Made by a program: the position numbers and the translations under genes. Under the pieces are notes generated by a model. It made no database searches and was not told the DNA's origin. It worked only from the letters and a program-made list of their open reading frames with translations. Positions 53,728 to 63,355 of a stretch of 64,000 nucleotides of DNA are shown here, piece after piece. The DNA is from Fragilaria crotonensis (Eukaryota > Bacillariophyta > Fragilariophyceae > Fragilariales > Fragilariaceae), in assembly GCA_022925895.1 (NCBI GenBank), contig JAKSYS010000328.1:1-64000 (forward strand). Direction: 5' to 3'. The stretch's first letter is position 1. Every line of letters begins with the position of its first letter.

Positions 53728-55787
53728 TCAGTTGAAAACCAGATTGTCCCGATGCAAAACGGCATGGCGGTGTTTCTGTGGCGGATGTTGTACATAAGAT
53801 TCCGTCAGATTTTGTCCTTGTTGTTGGAGCTTATACTCTTCTGATGGAGTTAAAGTTCTGCAATTTACGGGCGGGACTCTAACTTGCTGTGTACCCTGCC
53901 TTACTGAGTGCCCTTCCCACCACACCTGTACAAGTATCTTCCGTTGAAGTTGCTTGCCGGAATGCCCAAGACGCCAGAGGCAGAGGAGGGCGGGGAGAGT
54001 AGCTAAAGGGATTGAGGGTGGGGTTAACCAGGCCCGAGGCAATGGCCACGACCGCCCTGGAGCATAGCGGCGGAAAGGCCGGTCATAACGGGTTGGGCCT
54101 GGACCTGGAGGTAGCGGTAGCTAGAGCTCCTCAGAGCGCCACCGGCCGACCATTCTGATTTTGTTGCAGGGACGCCCGCGCATATCAAAGCCATGGCACC
54201 GCCGGCGCGGGTGGAGCGGGCTTGGCGGCGGTGAAGGAGGGGTCGGGGTAGAGAGCCAGCGTGGATCAAAGGAGGGTGAGAGGTCCTGCGCAGGTAAGTG
54301 CCATAATCGAGAAGCATCATCGGCCATCGCGTTCGCCGAGCCTGCAATGTGCAAGTACGTGGGCACGTAACGGTAATAGCGATGGTGGAGGGATTGGCGT
54401 AAGAGATATGCCCGCGAGCCAAGGACGTGGCAGAGCCTTTCAAGACCAGGCTAACGAGGCGACATTCTTGTCAGTTGCAGTTTAGAGCATGCACTCGGCA
54501 ACCCGCAATGTGGTTTGCAAGCACATCTTTGTGAGCAATGATGGCCGTGAGCTCCGAATCGGAAATCGAAATGGTGCCGTCGGGGTTATCAGCGGTCACC
54601 AGCCAGCATGCGCTGGACGGCAAAGGGGAAAGGCATGTGCAACAAAGTGGGCGGAAAAGCCTTGCCATCACCATTGTGGAACCACACCCCCACGCCGAGG
54701 CCGCTGGCGTCACTGGCGCCGAGGAAGTGGGGTTCACGGGGTGCAACTCCTGGAGGCAATTGGGTCGGTTGTGTAGCATGTTGGGCAGGGTCTTGAAGTC
54801 TGCTGCTAAGTTGCGTACGCATGCTGTGATGAGGACCGGATTGCTGGTGGGGAGGATTGGAGAGACTGTTGTAGGATGGAGAACAGGCCTAGGGATCCCG
54901 GATCCCGGCAAAGCAGGAGACATAAAGCGCAGCTCCTAACACTTTATGCCGAAAGGCCATGGAGACTTGTTTGCAGGAGGGTTGAGGTGTTCCAACAATT
55001 CATAATGGCGCTCGAGCCGGCGGTGCGGCGGCAATAGCAGGGTTCTGGCCTGCGTATCAGATCCCAACCCAAAATACGTGTCCTTGTGCTCCAAGAGTGT
55101 ATGCATCTCCTTGATGGACGCGTGTTCTTTTGGCAGGCAGGATCACCCTTTTCAAAGGGCGTAGGTCATCATCGATGGATGACAACGTATGGCGCAGGGC
55201 ACGGCCGTTTTGCGACGCCGTTAGTGCCATGCTGAGCAGGAAATTGTCTACATAGACGTCCACGTTCGCTACCGGCGGCCGTCCATGCTTGTGCCGTTGC
55301 ATGTCATGGACCGTCGGCCGCATAATTGGCCTGTCCTCAAGGATGTCGGGTAAAGGTGTTGCGGCAGCGGCCTCCAACTGACACATCGCACTACTGTGGG
55401 CGGGTCGCTCGACGGGTGAGAGGCGGCGCCGTTCCTGGACATGTCGCAAATTGTTTCTGTGAGCACGCAGAAATTCGGCGGGGATTCCACCCAGCCCATT
55501 GGTAGGGCTAATGGGAATGCCACCAACCGAGGTGTACCCGGAGAAGTCAGCAAAATGACTCCTAACTTAGGGATGTCGCGGACGTTAACCCAAGCGCGGT
55601 AGAACCTGTCCGCAATGTCTATTGTGGCCAGATAAACCGGTCCATACTGTGGGTTGCTCTTGACTACTGTGCGGACAACCCGCTGAAGCGCCCGGCCAAA
55701 TTGCATGGCCTCCTTCGGCACGAGGGGAATGGTTTCGTCTTTCACCGCCGTGTAACTGTACAAGTCGACAATAAGACGAGCGACAAA
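53728..55787 (-). mobile_element. Fragment of a second retroelement (RT-RNase H), decayed
   Basis: On the minus strand from 55787 downward the coding pieces read: LIVDLYSYTAV and EAMQFGRALQRVV, then VYLATIDIADRFYRAWVNVR, PLALPMGWVESPPNFC (RT), VDVYVDNFLLSMAL (catalytic YVDD box with the second Asp changed to Asn), TLLLPPHRRLERHYELLEHL, LRFMSPALPGS, ASDASGLGVG (RNase H) and YLHIAGSANAMADDASRLWH. The order RT then RNase H with these motifs is that of DIRS-like or related reverse-transcriptase elements, not copia. Frame changes and stops between the pieces show it is dead. It is much richer in CpG than its flanks. Coordinates are approximate. Confidence 0.65.
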
Positions 55788-58700
55788 GGTGTTGTCATTG
55801 ATTCTGTCAATTTGAACTCCAAGAAAATCAGAGATATCTCCTTCAACAGTGAGATTGAGCTCCACTGCCTTCATTTCTTGAATGATATCATCCAATTCTT
55901 GTGGATCTGGTCCAGCCAAGATGGAATCATCAGTATAGAGGACAAACACTGACTTGCCTTTGTAGAATAGGCATTCATCAATCTCACTTGGAATGAATTC
56001 AACCTCCTTGAGCTTGTTGACCAGATGCTGGTTCCAAACCCTGCCTGCTTGCTTCTGACCAAATAGGTTCTTCTTGAGCTTGAGGACATAGTCTTGACCA
56101 TCATCTTGAACCTCAAAGCCTTTTGGGATGGCCATGTAGAGCTGACACTCCACATCTGCTTGAGTATAGGCCAACACAAAATCAATTTGCTTGGTGTACC
56201 ACCCATGAATCAATGTAGTGATGAGCACCATCCTGATTGCTGCCCATGATGCCACAGGTGAGAAGGTCTCCCAATAGTTGACTCCTTCCTCTTGCTTGGA
56301 GCCATCAATGTTGAGCCTTGCCTTCCATTTGTAGACTTCCCTGGTTGCAATTCGGGGCTTACGCTTCATGGCCCACACTGCTGGAAGAATCTTGGTTCCT
56401 GGAGGGACTGATGACCTTGGGACCAACTCCCAAACTTGGTTTTCGGTGTGACTCTTGACCTCCTTCTCCATTGCCTTGATGAATTCGGCGCGATCTGGCT
56501 CCCTCATGGCCTCATGGTAGTACATCGTGTCGGGATCTGCGGAGGCGGCGAACGCCAGCATGGGATGCTGCTCTCCCTCAATGTCCACCCACTCTTTGAT
56601 AGCTTCAAAGGCCACATAATAAGGAAGCTTGTCCTCCAACTTGGCTTCAAAGTTGTGCCACACATCAAAGACCTTGGATCCTGCCTTGCTGGAAGGTTCA
56701 TCAGAGACTTTTGTTGATGCAGCCCCTGGGATCTTGTCAAGTCTTGGGGACCTCCTGAGTTGGACAGGAAGTTCTTCACCTTGTTCTCCCTCAGAAACTG
56801 GAAGTGGTGTTTGAGATGCTTGAGCTTCTCCCTCATTGACCGATTCTCCAGGTTCCAGATCAAATTCCATGAAGGGGACACCATGTTGCACACCTTGAGC
56901 TTGAGCTGATTGCTTGATGCCTTGAAGCCTGGAAGGTGATGAGGCCTTGAATCCACAAAGCTTCTGCCATTCCGATGGAGGAGACAGGTTGCCAAGGGAC
57001 TGCCTGACTGTCTCAAACTTGGGATCAAATGTGACATGAAACTGAGGAGAGACATGGCCAGTCTTGAGGTTGAGAACAAGAGCCACACTGCGGGCATGCT
57101 GCATGGACATGCCAAGGTAGACTCCCATGCGAGCTCTGACCTCCCACTTGGGCAATTTTTGGCCAGATTGCATCTTGTTGTCAAGGACGAACACAGGACA
57201 TCCAAAAGGTTGAATATGATTCAGATTTGGAGTGACTTCAGACCTTGCAAACAACTCAAAAGGAGACTTGTGATCCTCTCTTCCAATTGTTGGTGTAGAG
57301 TTGTGAACTTCATTGGCCACTCTGAGAGCATAAGGCCAGAGATGTGCATCAATAGCCTTGGGCCACCTGTGCTGAGCATGAATCAACATAGTTCTTGCTT
57401 GGTCTTGCAAAGTCCTGATCCTTCTTTCTGCAACAGCATTCTGAAAATGTGCATTGACTCCACAGAAAGTGATTGTCTGACCTGCTTCCTTGACAGCTGC
57501 CATGAACTTGTTCTCTGCAAACCTGCCATTGTCAGCTTGATAACTCTTGACTTGGACCTTGAACTTGGAAGCATACCTCTCAAAGGCCAGCTTTGCTTCA
57601 AGAGTTTCATCTGCATTGGTTGACTTCTGAAGGTGGATGTAGGACAAACCACTGAAGTGATCCACAAAGATTGTTGCCACCTTGTACCTTTTCTTGGTGA
57701 GCCAACCCTTGATTTGGGCAATGAGCCCTGGAGTGCTGGACTCCAACTGATCGATGCTGATGCACTGTCCCGGCTCAGAGGCTGTTCGAAGTTTTCCACC
57801 TTGTTGACCACCCTTTGGTTTGGTTCTCCATGGTCTTCTGGTGGCCTTTCCATACAAGCAGCTGGTGCAAGTTGGAACTTGGCACTTGGCCAACTTCTTC
57901 GGGAGCAAACCGCGCTTGGCCATGCTTTGCATTTTGGCTGCCGACATATGATTCGACTTGTGATGCCAGCGAAGGAACTCTGCGGCAGGGTTCTCATGAA
58001 CAGCAGTGTCCTCTTCGTCTTCAATGACGACTGGCAAGTCGGTGCGGTCAGTAGCATCAAGGTCAAATGAGACTGGTGTATTTGGAGGCTGGCTCCAATC
58101 CACCCCTTGTTGTAGAGCATCAGGTGCTTCTGGTTGAGGAGCTTGTCCTTCAAAGTCTTCATTTTCATCATCAGGGATGAGATGGGTGACCATTGAGATG
58201 ATAGGATCATCCTCATCCTGTTCCACTTCACACATGTTGCAGAATGTGGAGAAAGCCTTGTAGCTTGGAGCAGTGTACATGGTTGCAATGTTGCCACTGC
58301 CCTTGGTCAGCCTCACTGTCTTGGTGTGCTGTCTTTGAGCCCAGTGAAGTTGAATGCAGTCATGGTATGTTGAACACCATGTGCCTCTTGGCAAAGGCTT
58401 GAAGTCTTGGGCAGTCTGGGCCCAGTGCTGTGGAGATAACAGCTTTGAAGGTGAATCCTTGACATAGAGTCCATTGGGAATGACAATGTCATGAGTGACT
58501 CCATCATCATCTTCAATTGACCACTTGATGGTCCCTGAGTAGATGTCAGCCAATGTGCCACCCAACCCCTTGAGGCTCTTGTTGACCTTCTTGAGAGGGG
58601 TGATGAAGTCTCTTTTGTCATTAGAGATGCAATAGGAAGCACAGTTGTCAATCCTGATTGCCTTGGCATCAGTGTCAAACCTGGCCACTTCATCTTGATG

Positions 58701-59129
58701 GGCGTGCTTGGCCTTCATTGCAATGATTGCAGTCAGGCATTCCAGTTGACTGAAATGTTTCCTTGATTGATTTCCCTTTGGGGGAACCCATTGTCGCTTG
58801 AGGCGCTTGAAATTTCGCCCAGAGCTTTGTGGTCTCACGCGCTTTTGAGGGCGCATGACCACTCGGCGGTTGAAGATCCATGTTGGTGCCTTGAGTCTTG
58901 TGGTCTGAGTTGAGGATGTATCGCGCATCCATGACTTAACATACTCAGAAACTGTGACTGGTTGTGCCTTCCATGCCCTGGCCTTCAAGAACTGGTTTGA
59001 AGTGGAAGTAACCCACACTTGGATCTTCTGGACAATGGCACTCATGAGATGGTAGAGGAAGCTGAAAACTGCAGTCAGCTTTCCCTGCCACCAATTGAGA
59101 ATCCATGGCCCAATGAACACGCAGTCCAT
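55269..59129 (-). CDS. Chimeric pol: copia protease-integrase-RT fused in frame to a foreign RT fragment
   Basis: 1286 codons from the ATG at 59129. Residues 1 to about 1113 are copia: protease with Asp161 (IRIDNCASYCISN), a zinc-binding pre-integrase (WHHKSNH with CTSCLYGKA), integrase core with SIDQLESS, QADNGRFAEN and NAVAERRIRT, and reverse transcriptase with NIDGSKQEEGVNYWETFSPV, YTKQIDFVLAYTQADVECQL and the catalytic VLYTDDSILAG. After GVQIDRINDNTF the sequence changes to the second element without a stop, ending at 55269. Base composition changes at the same point. The pieces are intact enough to translate, but a functional product is unlikely because copia RNase H is absent. Confidence 0.8.
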   Translation of the reverse strand: MDCVFIGPWILNWWQGKLTAVFSFLYHLMSAIVQKIQVWVTSTSNQFLKARAWKAQPVTVSEYVKSWMRDTSSTQTTRLKAPTWIFNRRVVMRPQKRVRPQSSGRNFKRLKRQWVPPKGNQSRKHFSQLECLTAIIAMKAKHAHQDEVARFDTDAKAIRIDNCASYCISNDKRDFITPLKKVNKSLKGLGGTLADIYSGTIKWSIEDDDGVTHDIVIPNGLYVKDSPSKLLSPQHWAQTAQDFKPLPRGTWCSTYHDCIQLHWAQRQHTKTVRLTKGSGNIATMYTAPSYKAFSTFCNMCEVEQDEDDPIISMVTHLIPDDENEDFEGQAPQPEAPDALQQGVDWSQPPNTPVSFDLDATDRTDLPVVIEDEEDTAVHENPAAEFLRWHHKSNHMSAAKMQSMAKRGLLPKKLAKCQVPTCTSCLYGKATRRPWRTKPKGGQQGGKLRTASEPGQCISIDQLESSTPGLIAQIKGWLTKKRYKVATIFVDHFSGLSYIHLQKSTNADETLEAKLAFERYASKFKVQVKSYQADNGRFAENKFMAAVKEAGQTITFCGVNAHFQNAVAERRIRTLQDQARTMLIHAQHRWPKAIDAHLWPYALRVANEVHNSTPTIGREDHKSPFELFARSEVTPNLNHIQPFGCPVFVLDNKMQSGQKLPKWEVRARMGVYLGMSMQHARSVALVLNLKTGHVSPQFHVTFDPKFETVRQSLGNLSPPSEWQKLCGFKASSPSRLQGIKQSAQAQGVQHGVPFMEFDLEPGESVNEGEAQASQTPLPVSEGEQGEELPVQLRRSPRLDKIPGAASTKVSDEPSSKAGSKVFDVWHNFEAKLEDKLPYYVAFEAIKEWVDIEGEQHPMLAFAASADPDTMYYHEAMREPDRAEFIKAMEKEVKSHTENQVWELVPRSSVPPGTKILPAVWAMKRKPRIATREVYKWKARLNIDGSKQEEGVNYWETFSPVASWAAIRMVLITTLIHGWYTKQIDFVLAYTQADVECQLYMAIPKGFEVQDDGQDYVLKLKKNLFGQKQAGRVWNQHLVNKLKEVEFIPSEIDECLFYKGKSVFVLYTDDSILAGPDPQELDDIIQEMKAVELNLTVEGDISDFLGVQIDRINDNTFVARLIVDLYSYTAVKDETIPLVPKEAMQFGRALQRVVRTVVKSNPQYGPVYLATIDIADRFYRAWVNVRDIPKLGVILLTSPGTPRLVAFPLALPMGWVESPPNFCVLTETICDMSRNGAASHPSSDPPTVVRCVSWRPLPQHLYPTSLRTGQLCGRRSMTCNGTSMDGRR

Positions 59130-60365
59130 TGGGCATCCCCATCACTCATCATCATCTTCATCAGAGATAGCTGCAAGGGCCTTGGAGAGCTTCATGTTGG
59201 GCTTGTTGGCATTAGCAAACTTGTTGCCCTGTTCCATCCTGATAGGAGCCTTGAAACCAATCCCTTTACACTCAGAGGGCCTGTGCCTGGTCCATCTGTT
59301 GTGATTAGGGCACCAATGGTAGTCCTTGCCTTCCACAGTCTTGTGTTGCTTTTCACCATTCTTGGGAGGAACACTCATCCATGTTGGTTGATTCTCCATC
59401 CTTGGCTTGCCCTTGCCCTTGCCTTTCTTGTTGTTCCCCTGCTTGAAGTCCTTCTTTCCACCTCCATTAGGCCTGCCTGTTGGATTAGGCTTCTTCTGGG
59501 ACATCAGGGTGTTGACTTGGGCTTGTAAGGCAATGATGGTTTCCTCCTCTGTAGTTCTCTGACACCACTGCTCTGACTCTTTCCTGGTTTTGAACTTGTT
59601 GATAGCCCAATCCATGAGCTGCTGGTAGTCAACCTGACCGCCTTCCTCATATAGGTCTTCCTTCTTCTTGATGTATTCCACAAATTCAGCATCCTTGCAA
59701 GCCTTGTAACCCTTAAGGTTGACCAGAAGATCTTGAGTTTGCTCTCCTCTGGCATGAAGCTTGCTAACCAAACCAATGACATAATCATTAAAATGCTCAA
59801 TGTCAGAGTCCTGTTCACGCATGGCATGATCAAGATTGGAAAGTTTGGTCCTGACACTTGTAATTGTGGCCCTAGTATCAACATGTGACACCATGATGAT
59901 GACCTTGAGGAGGACAGGGCCTGAGCCTTTGCCTCCAAACATGAAGGGAAGAACATTGCCTCTGGTCCTGACTTGCTTCTGAGCTTCATCAGTCAGAGAA
60001 TTCATGAGACAATGATACATCATGAAGGAATCTTGAGCCTCTCTGGTGTCCTCATGCATGTAGGTGAGGGCATGGTTGCAGACATCTTGATAAGAAATCT
60101 CACCATAAGACTCAATGAGGTCCTTGGATAGAGCTACATCACCTTGGCTTGGAATGCTCAAGATGTTGAGCCAGTCAAAGACAATAGATCTGTCCCTGGC
60201 TTGATCCAAGAAGAGCTGAAGGTTGTCGGGCTTGCAGTCAAACTTGATAGACAAAGCCTCTGTGCCAGCTTTGAAGAGCTTAGCAGCAGACTGGTCAGAG
60301 TAGTTGAGAACATCAGGATTAGCAAAGGCTGGAGCCAATGCAAAGTGAGGTGCTTGAGCAGCCAT
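55788..60365 (-). mobile_element. Ty1/copia-type LTR retrotransposon (CoDi-like), pol truncated
   Basis: Gag (60365-59142) and pol (59129 onward) lie in the same frame, separated by one TGA. Domain order protease, integrase, reverse transcriptase is that of Ty1/copia. Pol is interrupted at about 55787 by an unrelated retroelement, so the RNase H end is missing. No LTR could be identified with confidence on either side. Confidence 0.85.
59142..60365 (-). CDS. Copia-type Gag
   Basis: 407 aa from the ATG at 60365 (the frame is open from a TTG six codons earlier). Helical capsid-like region with LNYSDQSAAKLFKAGTEAL, LTDEAQKQVRTRG and LKGYKACKDAEFVEYIKKK; then a basic Gly/Lys-rich linker (GGGKKDFKQGNNKKGKGKGK) and a knuckle-like YHWCPNHNRWTRHRPSECKG with C-x2-H-x5-H-x4-C spacing, typical of diatom copia gag. 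It ends in an acidic DEDDDE followed by TGA, with pol continuing in frame four codons later. Confidence 0.75.
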   Translation of the reverse strand: MAAQAPHFALAPAFANPDVLNYSDQSAAKLFKAGTEALSIKFDCKPDNLQLFLDQARDRSIVFDWLNILSIPSQGDVALSKDLIESYGEISYQDVCNHALTYMHEDTREAQDSFMMYHCLMNSLTDEAQKQVRTRGNVLPFMFGGKGSGPVLLKVIIMVSHVDTRATITSVRTKLSNLDHAMREQDSDIEHFNDYVIGLVSKLHARGEQTQDLLVNLKGYKACKDAEFVEYIKKKEDLYEEGGQVDYQQLMDWAINKFKTRKESEQWCQRTTEEETIIALQAQVNTLMSQKKPNPTGRPNGGGKKDFKQGNNKKGKGKGKPRMENQPTWMSVPPKNGEKQHKTVEGKDYHWCPNHNRWTRHRPSECKGIGFKAPIRMEQGNKFANANKPNMKLSKALAAISDEDDDE

Positions 60366-61660
60366 GATGATCTTGGAGATCAAGAAATGATGAAGAACTT
60401 GACTTGGAAGAAGAGCTTGATGAGTGAGTGCAGCACTTGGCTTGCAATTGAGTGCTTATCAAGGATGTGCCAAAATTGAGTTTGAATGATCAGAACTCAG
60501 CTTGAATGATCAAGACTTGAAGCACTTGGCTTATACTTAGCGCAGAGGAAGCGTAAGTTTTATTCGAGGCGATGGGGCAAATAAGGGCTCTGAAACGACG
60601 AATTAGTTAAAAATAAATTAGTAGGAGTGTTATATTTTGCGATAGACTAATTGTGAGATCATGAAAACATGAAGGAAATGAAATTGGAACAACCGAACGA
60701 GAGCTCTGAAGCTGCACTTTCCTTGTTCTTCTTGTTCTTTGATTATTCCCTGATTGTTCTTTGTTAGTTCTTCAGAATCCCATGGTAGAATGGTTGGTTG
60801 AAAGATACTGAATCCCAGATGAATATAATGAAATATAAAGCATGTAAAATGTAGATTTGATGATGCACCAGTTTGTGTTCTCTTTTGAGGTCGGCTGGCG
60901 ATTGTGCTTCCCATTTATGTGTCCGCGGAACATTCGACAATGACCGAAGAACAATGACGCAAACACTTACGAGAACGCGAACGCGAAGCGTGACTCAATC
61001 GTGCGAAAGAGAACCGAACCGTGACTCACTGAAACTTTGGTTGACGAACGGACGGAAGGAGAGGTAGAGTATGATCCACGACGGTAGTCGCCAATACTGT
61101 AGCTTTTTCTTTTAACAGAACTTCCTCAATATCACACCTTTTTCAGATATTCTTGATTCAGACTGTGTCTGGGAATCTGCATCATTTGGTAAAGTTTGAA
61201 GGAAAACGAAAGATTTTTTAGTATTGCTCGAATTTCGGTCGTCTATCTATATGGTTTGTACCTGAAAATGGGCAATCGAAATGCGTAACGAGGAAATGAG
61301 GTACTGTAGTACTGTAGTACTTTGTACTCGAGTACTCTACTGTCCTTAATGATTAATGAGGAATGGAAGTCCGATTAATTCTCCTGAACTATGTCATACG
61401 TCATACGCATGGATCCTATTGCAATGCAAGGAAATGACGTCAAGCCGTACCAATCAGCACCATGCTCTCCCTATGTTACTATCTTACTGGAGTACTGTAT
61501 GACAGTAGGGAGCACGCGAAGAAAGGGTCAGTTCTATGACGTCATCCTCGACGTCATTTTCTTGCATTCTACATAGTAGTACTCGAACCCCACCGTCAAA
61601 TATCAGATCGTGTTGGTACGGTACAAGTGTATTATGACTAATAATGAATTTGTCATAGTA
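60366..61660. other. Copia leader/possible LTR remains, then spacer with bZIP-type sites
   Basis: 60366-60900 is the leader side of the copia element (any 5' LTR would lie here, but no repeat partner was found). 61300-61330 has GTAC words. Two perfect TGACGTCA palindromes occur at 61435-61442 and 61537-61544, with an ACGTCA at 61551-61556. No gene recognised. Confidence 0.45.
61435..61556. promoter_or_regulatory. Cluster of TGACGTCA (CRE-like) sites
   Basis: Two full CRE palindromes and one half site within 122 bp. Related TGACGT/ACGTCA elements mediate CO2/cAMP-responsive transcription by bZIP factors in the diatom Phaeodactylum. No gene start was identified nearby, so a regulatory role is only a possibility. 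Confidence 0.3.
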
Positions 61661-63355
61661 GGGAGATCGGGGTAGAGTCGTGTTTCCACTAAGTTTCCCT
61701 TATCATAACGGAAATTTAGTGGAAGGGAAAACTCAAATAAAATCGGAAATCAGAGATCCAGGTTGACTTTAAACAAGGGAAATTTCTACTAAATTCTACG
61801 ACAAGGATTCCTACTGAACATCAGTAAGATTCCGCTTTGAGTTCCTTTTTCATATATAAACTGTTGGTGCGTTGTTCTCACCAGATTTGGATTGTTGAGC
61901 ACTGTCATTTCTACTGTTAGATTCGCCGTATCAATATTAGTCCATTGTCTAGAGAGAGGTCAGTCGTTTAGGGCTACATCGCCGGTTTTGCAATCGTCGT
62001 CATGGCAAAATGAGAGGTGAAATTGATTTTTATTTGAGTGCGCAACAAAAAAGCGCGAAATTTTGAATAGAATTGAGGACAAGGATTCTCGTGCTTCGTT
62101 CTCGACCAATTTAGATCTCTGAGCACTGTTGTTTCTTTGGTTGAGTCCGCCATGTTAATATTAGTCAACACATGATTGGTTGTTCGAGTTGTAGAAGTTG
62201 AAGCACCGGTATTGTAATCGTCGTCATGGCAGGAGAGAGATGACAAAATTTTTATGTAGGTGCCGACTAATTCGAACACATTCGTTGCCAGACTCTGTCC
62301 TCAGATACAAAGTCCTGCTTTGACCTACATAATTATGGTGCAAAGTGGAACTAAGAATGCATGAAATTGAACACGTGTAATGGAATCTTGATAACAGAAA
62401 CTTAGTGGAAATCAGCAGCTTCTAATTTCCACTAAGAGCATCCCCACCGCTGGCTCTATTTCTAAGATGGACATTTTGGTATAGAGCCTTTAGAAACCTA
62501 TTATAGGACATATTTAGGTGTCTTTCTTGCACCGCTAGAGGGAGATTTTCTTGCACATCTCATTTCAAAATAGCGCCGCGCCCCTTTGACTGCACATTCA
62601 ATTCGATTTTTCCCGCACGAGCTGTTTTTTTTGTTGGCAACACGGAATCAATCGATGTCAACCTCTACATTTACCCTCTATTGGTCGCCTCTATTGCCTA
62701 AAAAAGTACATACTGCCGGACAGAACCATGGTCATTCCCATGAGGAAAGCTACTGGTAGTAGGCGAGCGTCAATGCCGACATTGTCAAACTCTATTGGTG
62801 CAAGCGTATCTGCGAGAAAATGAAGACATAGATGGAACACCAAATTGCGTCAGTCACGCTAAAATCGTTGGAATCCATGTTACAAAGTATTGAATCCAAT
62901 GGGTCGAATCATGAATCCAATGAATCAAACAGGGAAAAGGGAGGGGAGCTTAATTTACGGTGGGGAGCTATTCTTCAGAAAAATTGGTGAAAAATTGCTC
63001 CCCAACACCCCAACTTAAATATAGAGCCCCTCGGGAGCTATTTATAAGGATATTGGCCCAACAGGTGATAGCATTTTGGACAAAATTGTCCCCTTATAAA
63101 TAAGATTTCCGGAGAAATAGTAAATATAGAGCCAGCGGTGGGGATGCTCTTATAAATAAGATTTCCGGAGAAACAGTAAATATAGAGCCAGCGGTGGGGA
63201 TGCTCTAAAATAAAGGCCCCAAAATCGCCCGGCTTTATCGGAAATTTTGAAACAAGAGTCACTAATTTGTTTCCGTTGTTTTGTCTCATAACCGGTTCTG
63301 AGTCCAAATAGCAGAAACTTAAGTGGAAACACGACTCTACGCCCTGATCTCCCTC
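61661..63355. mobile_element. Outer inverted-repeat element hosting a nested insertion
   Basis: The left end (61661 onward) GGGAGATCGGGGTAGAGTCG followed by TGTTTCCACTAAGTTTC is mirrored by the right end (about 63312-63355), whose complement reads GGGAGATCAGGGCGTAGAGT then CGTGTTTCCACTTAAGTTTC. Without the nested insert (62436-63205) the element is about 0.9 kb. Inside are two diverged direct copies of a roughly 200 bp unit (about 61863-62035 and 62085-62262). The target duplication is unclear. No transposase. Confidence 0.7.
62436..63205. mobile_element. Nested PIF/Harbinger-like MITE, TAA target duplication
   Basis: It starts GAGCATCCCCACCGCTGGCT and ends with the complement at 63205; the 3 bp TAA flanks both sides (62433-62435 and 63206-63208), as for PIF/Harbinger. 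The right terminal 56 bp is tandemly duplicated (63094-63149 and 63150-63205), so there are two right ends. No coding capacity recognised. Confidence 0.82.
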
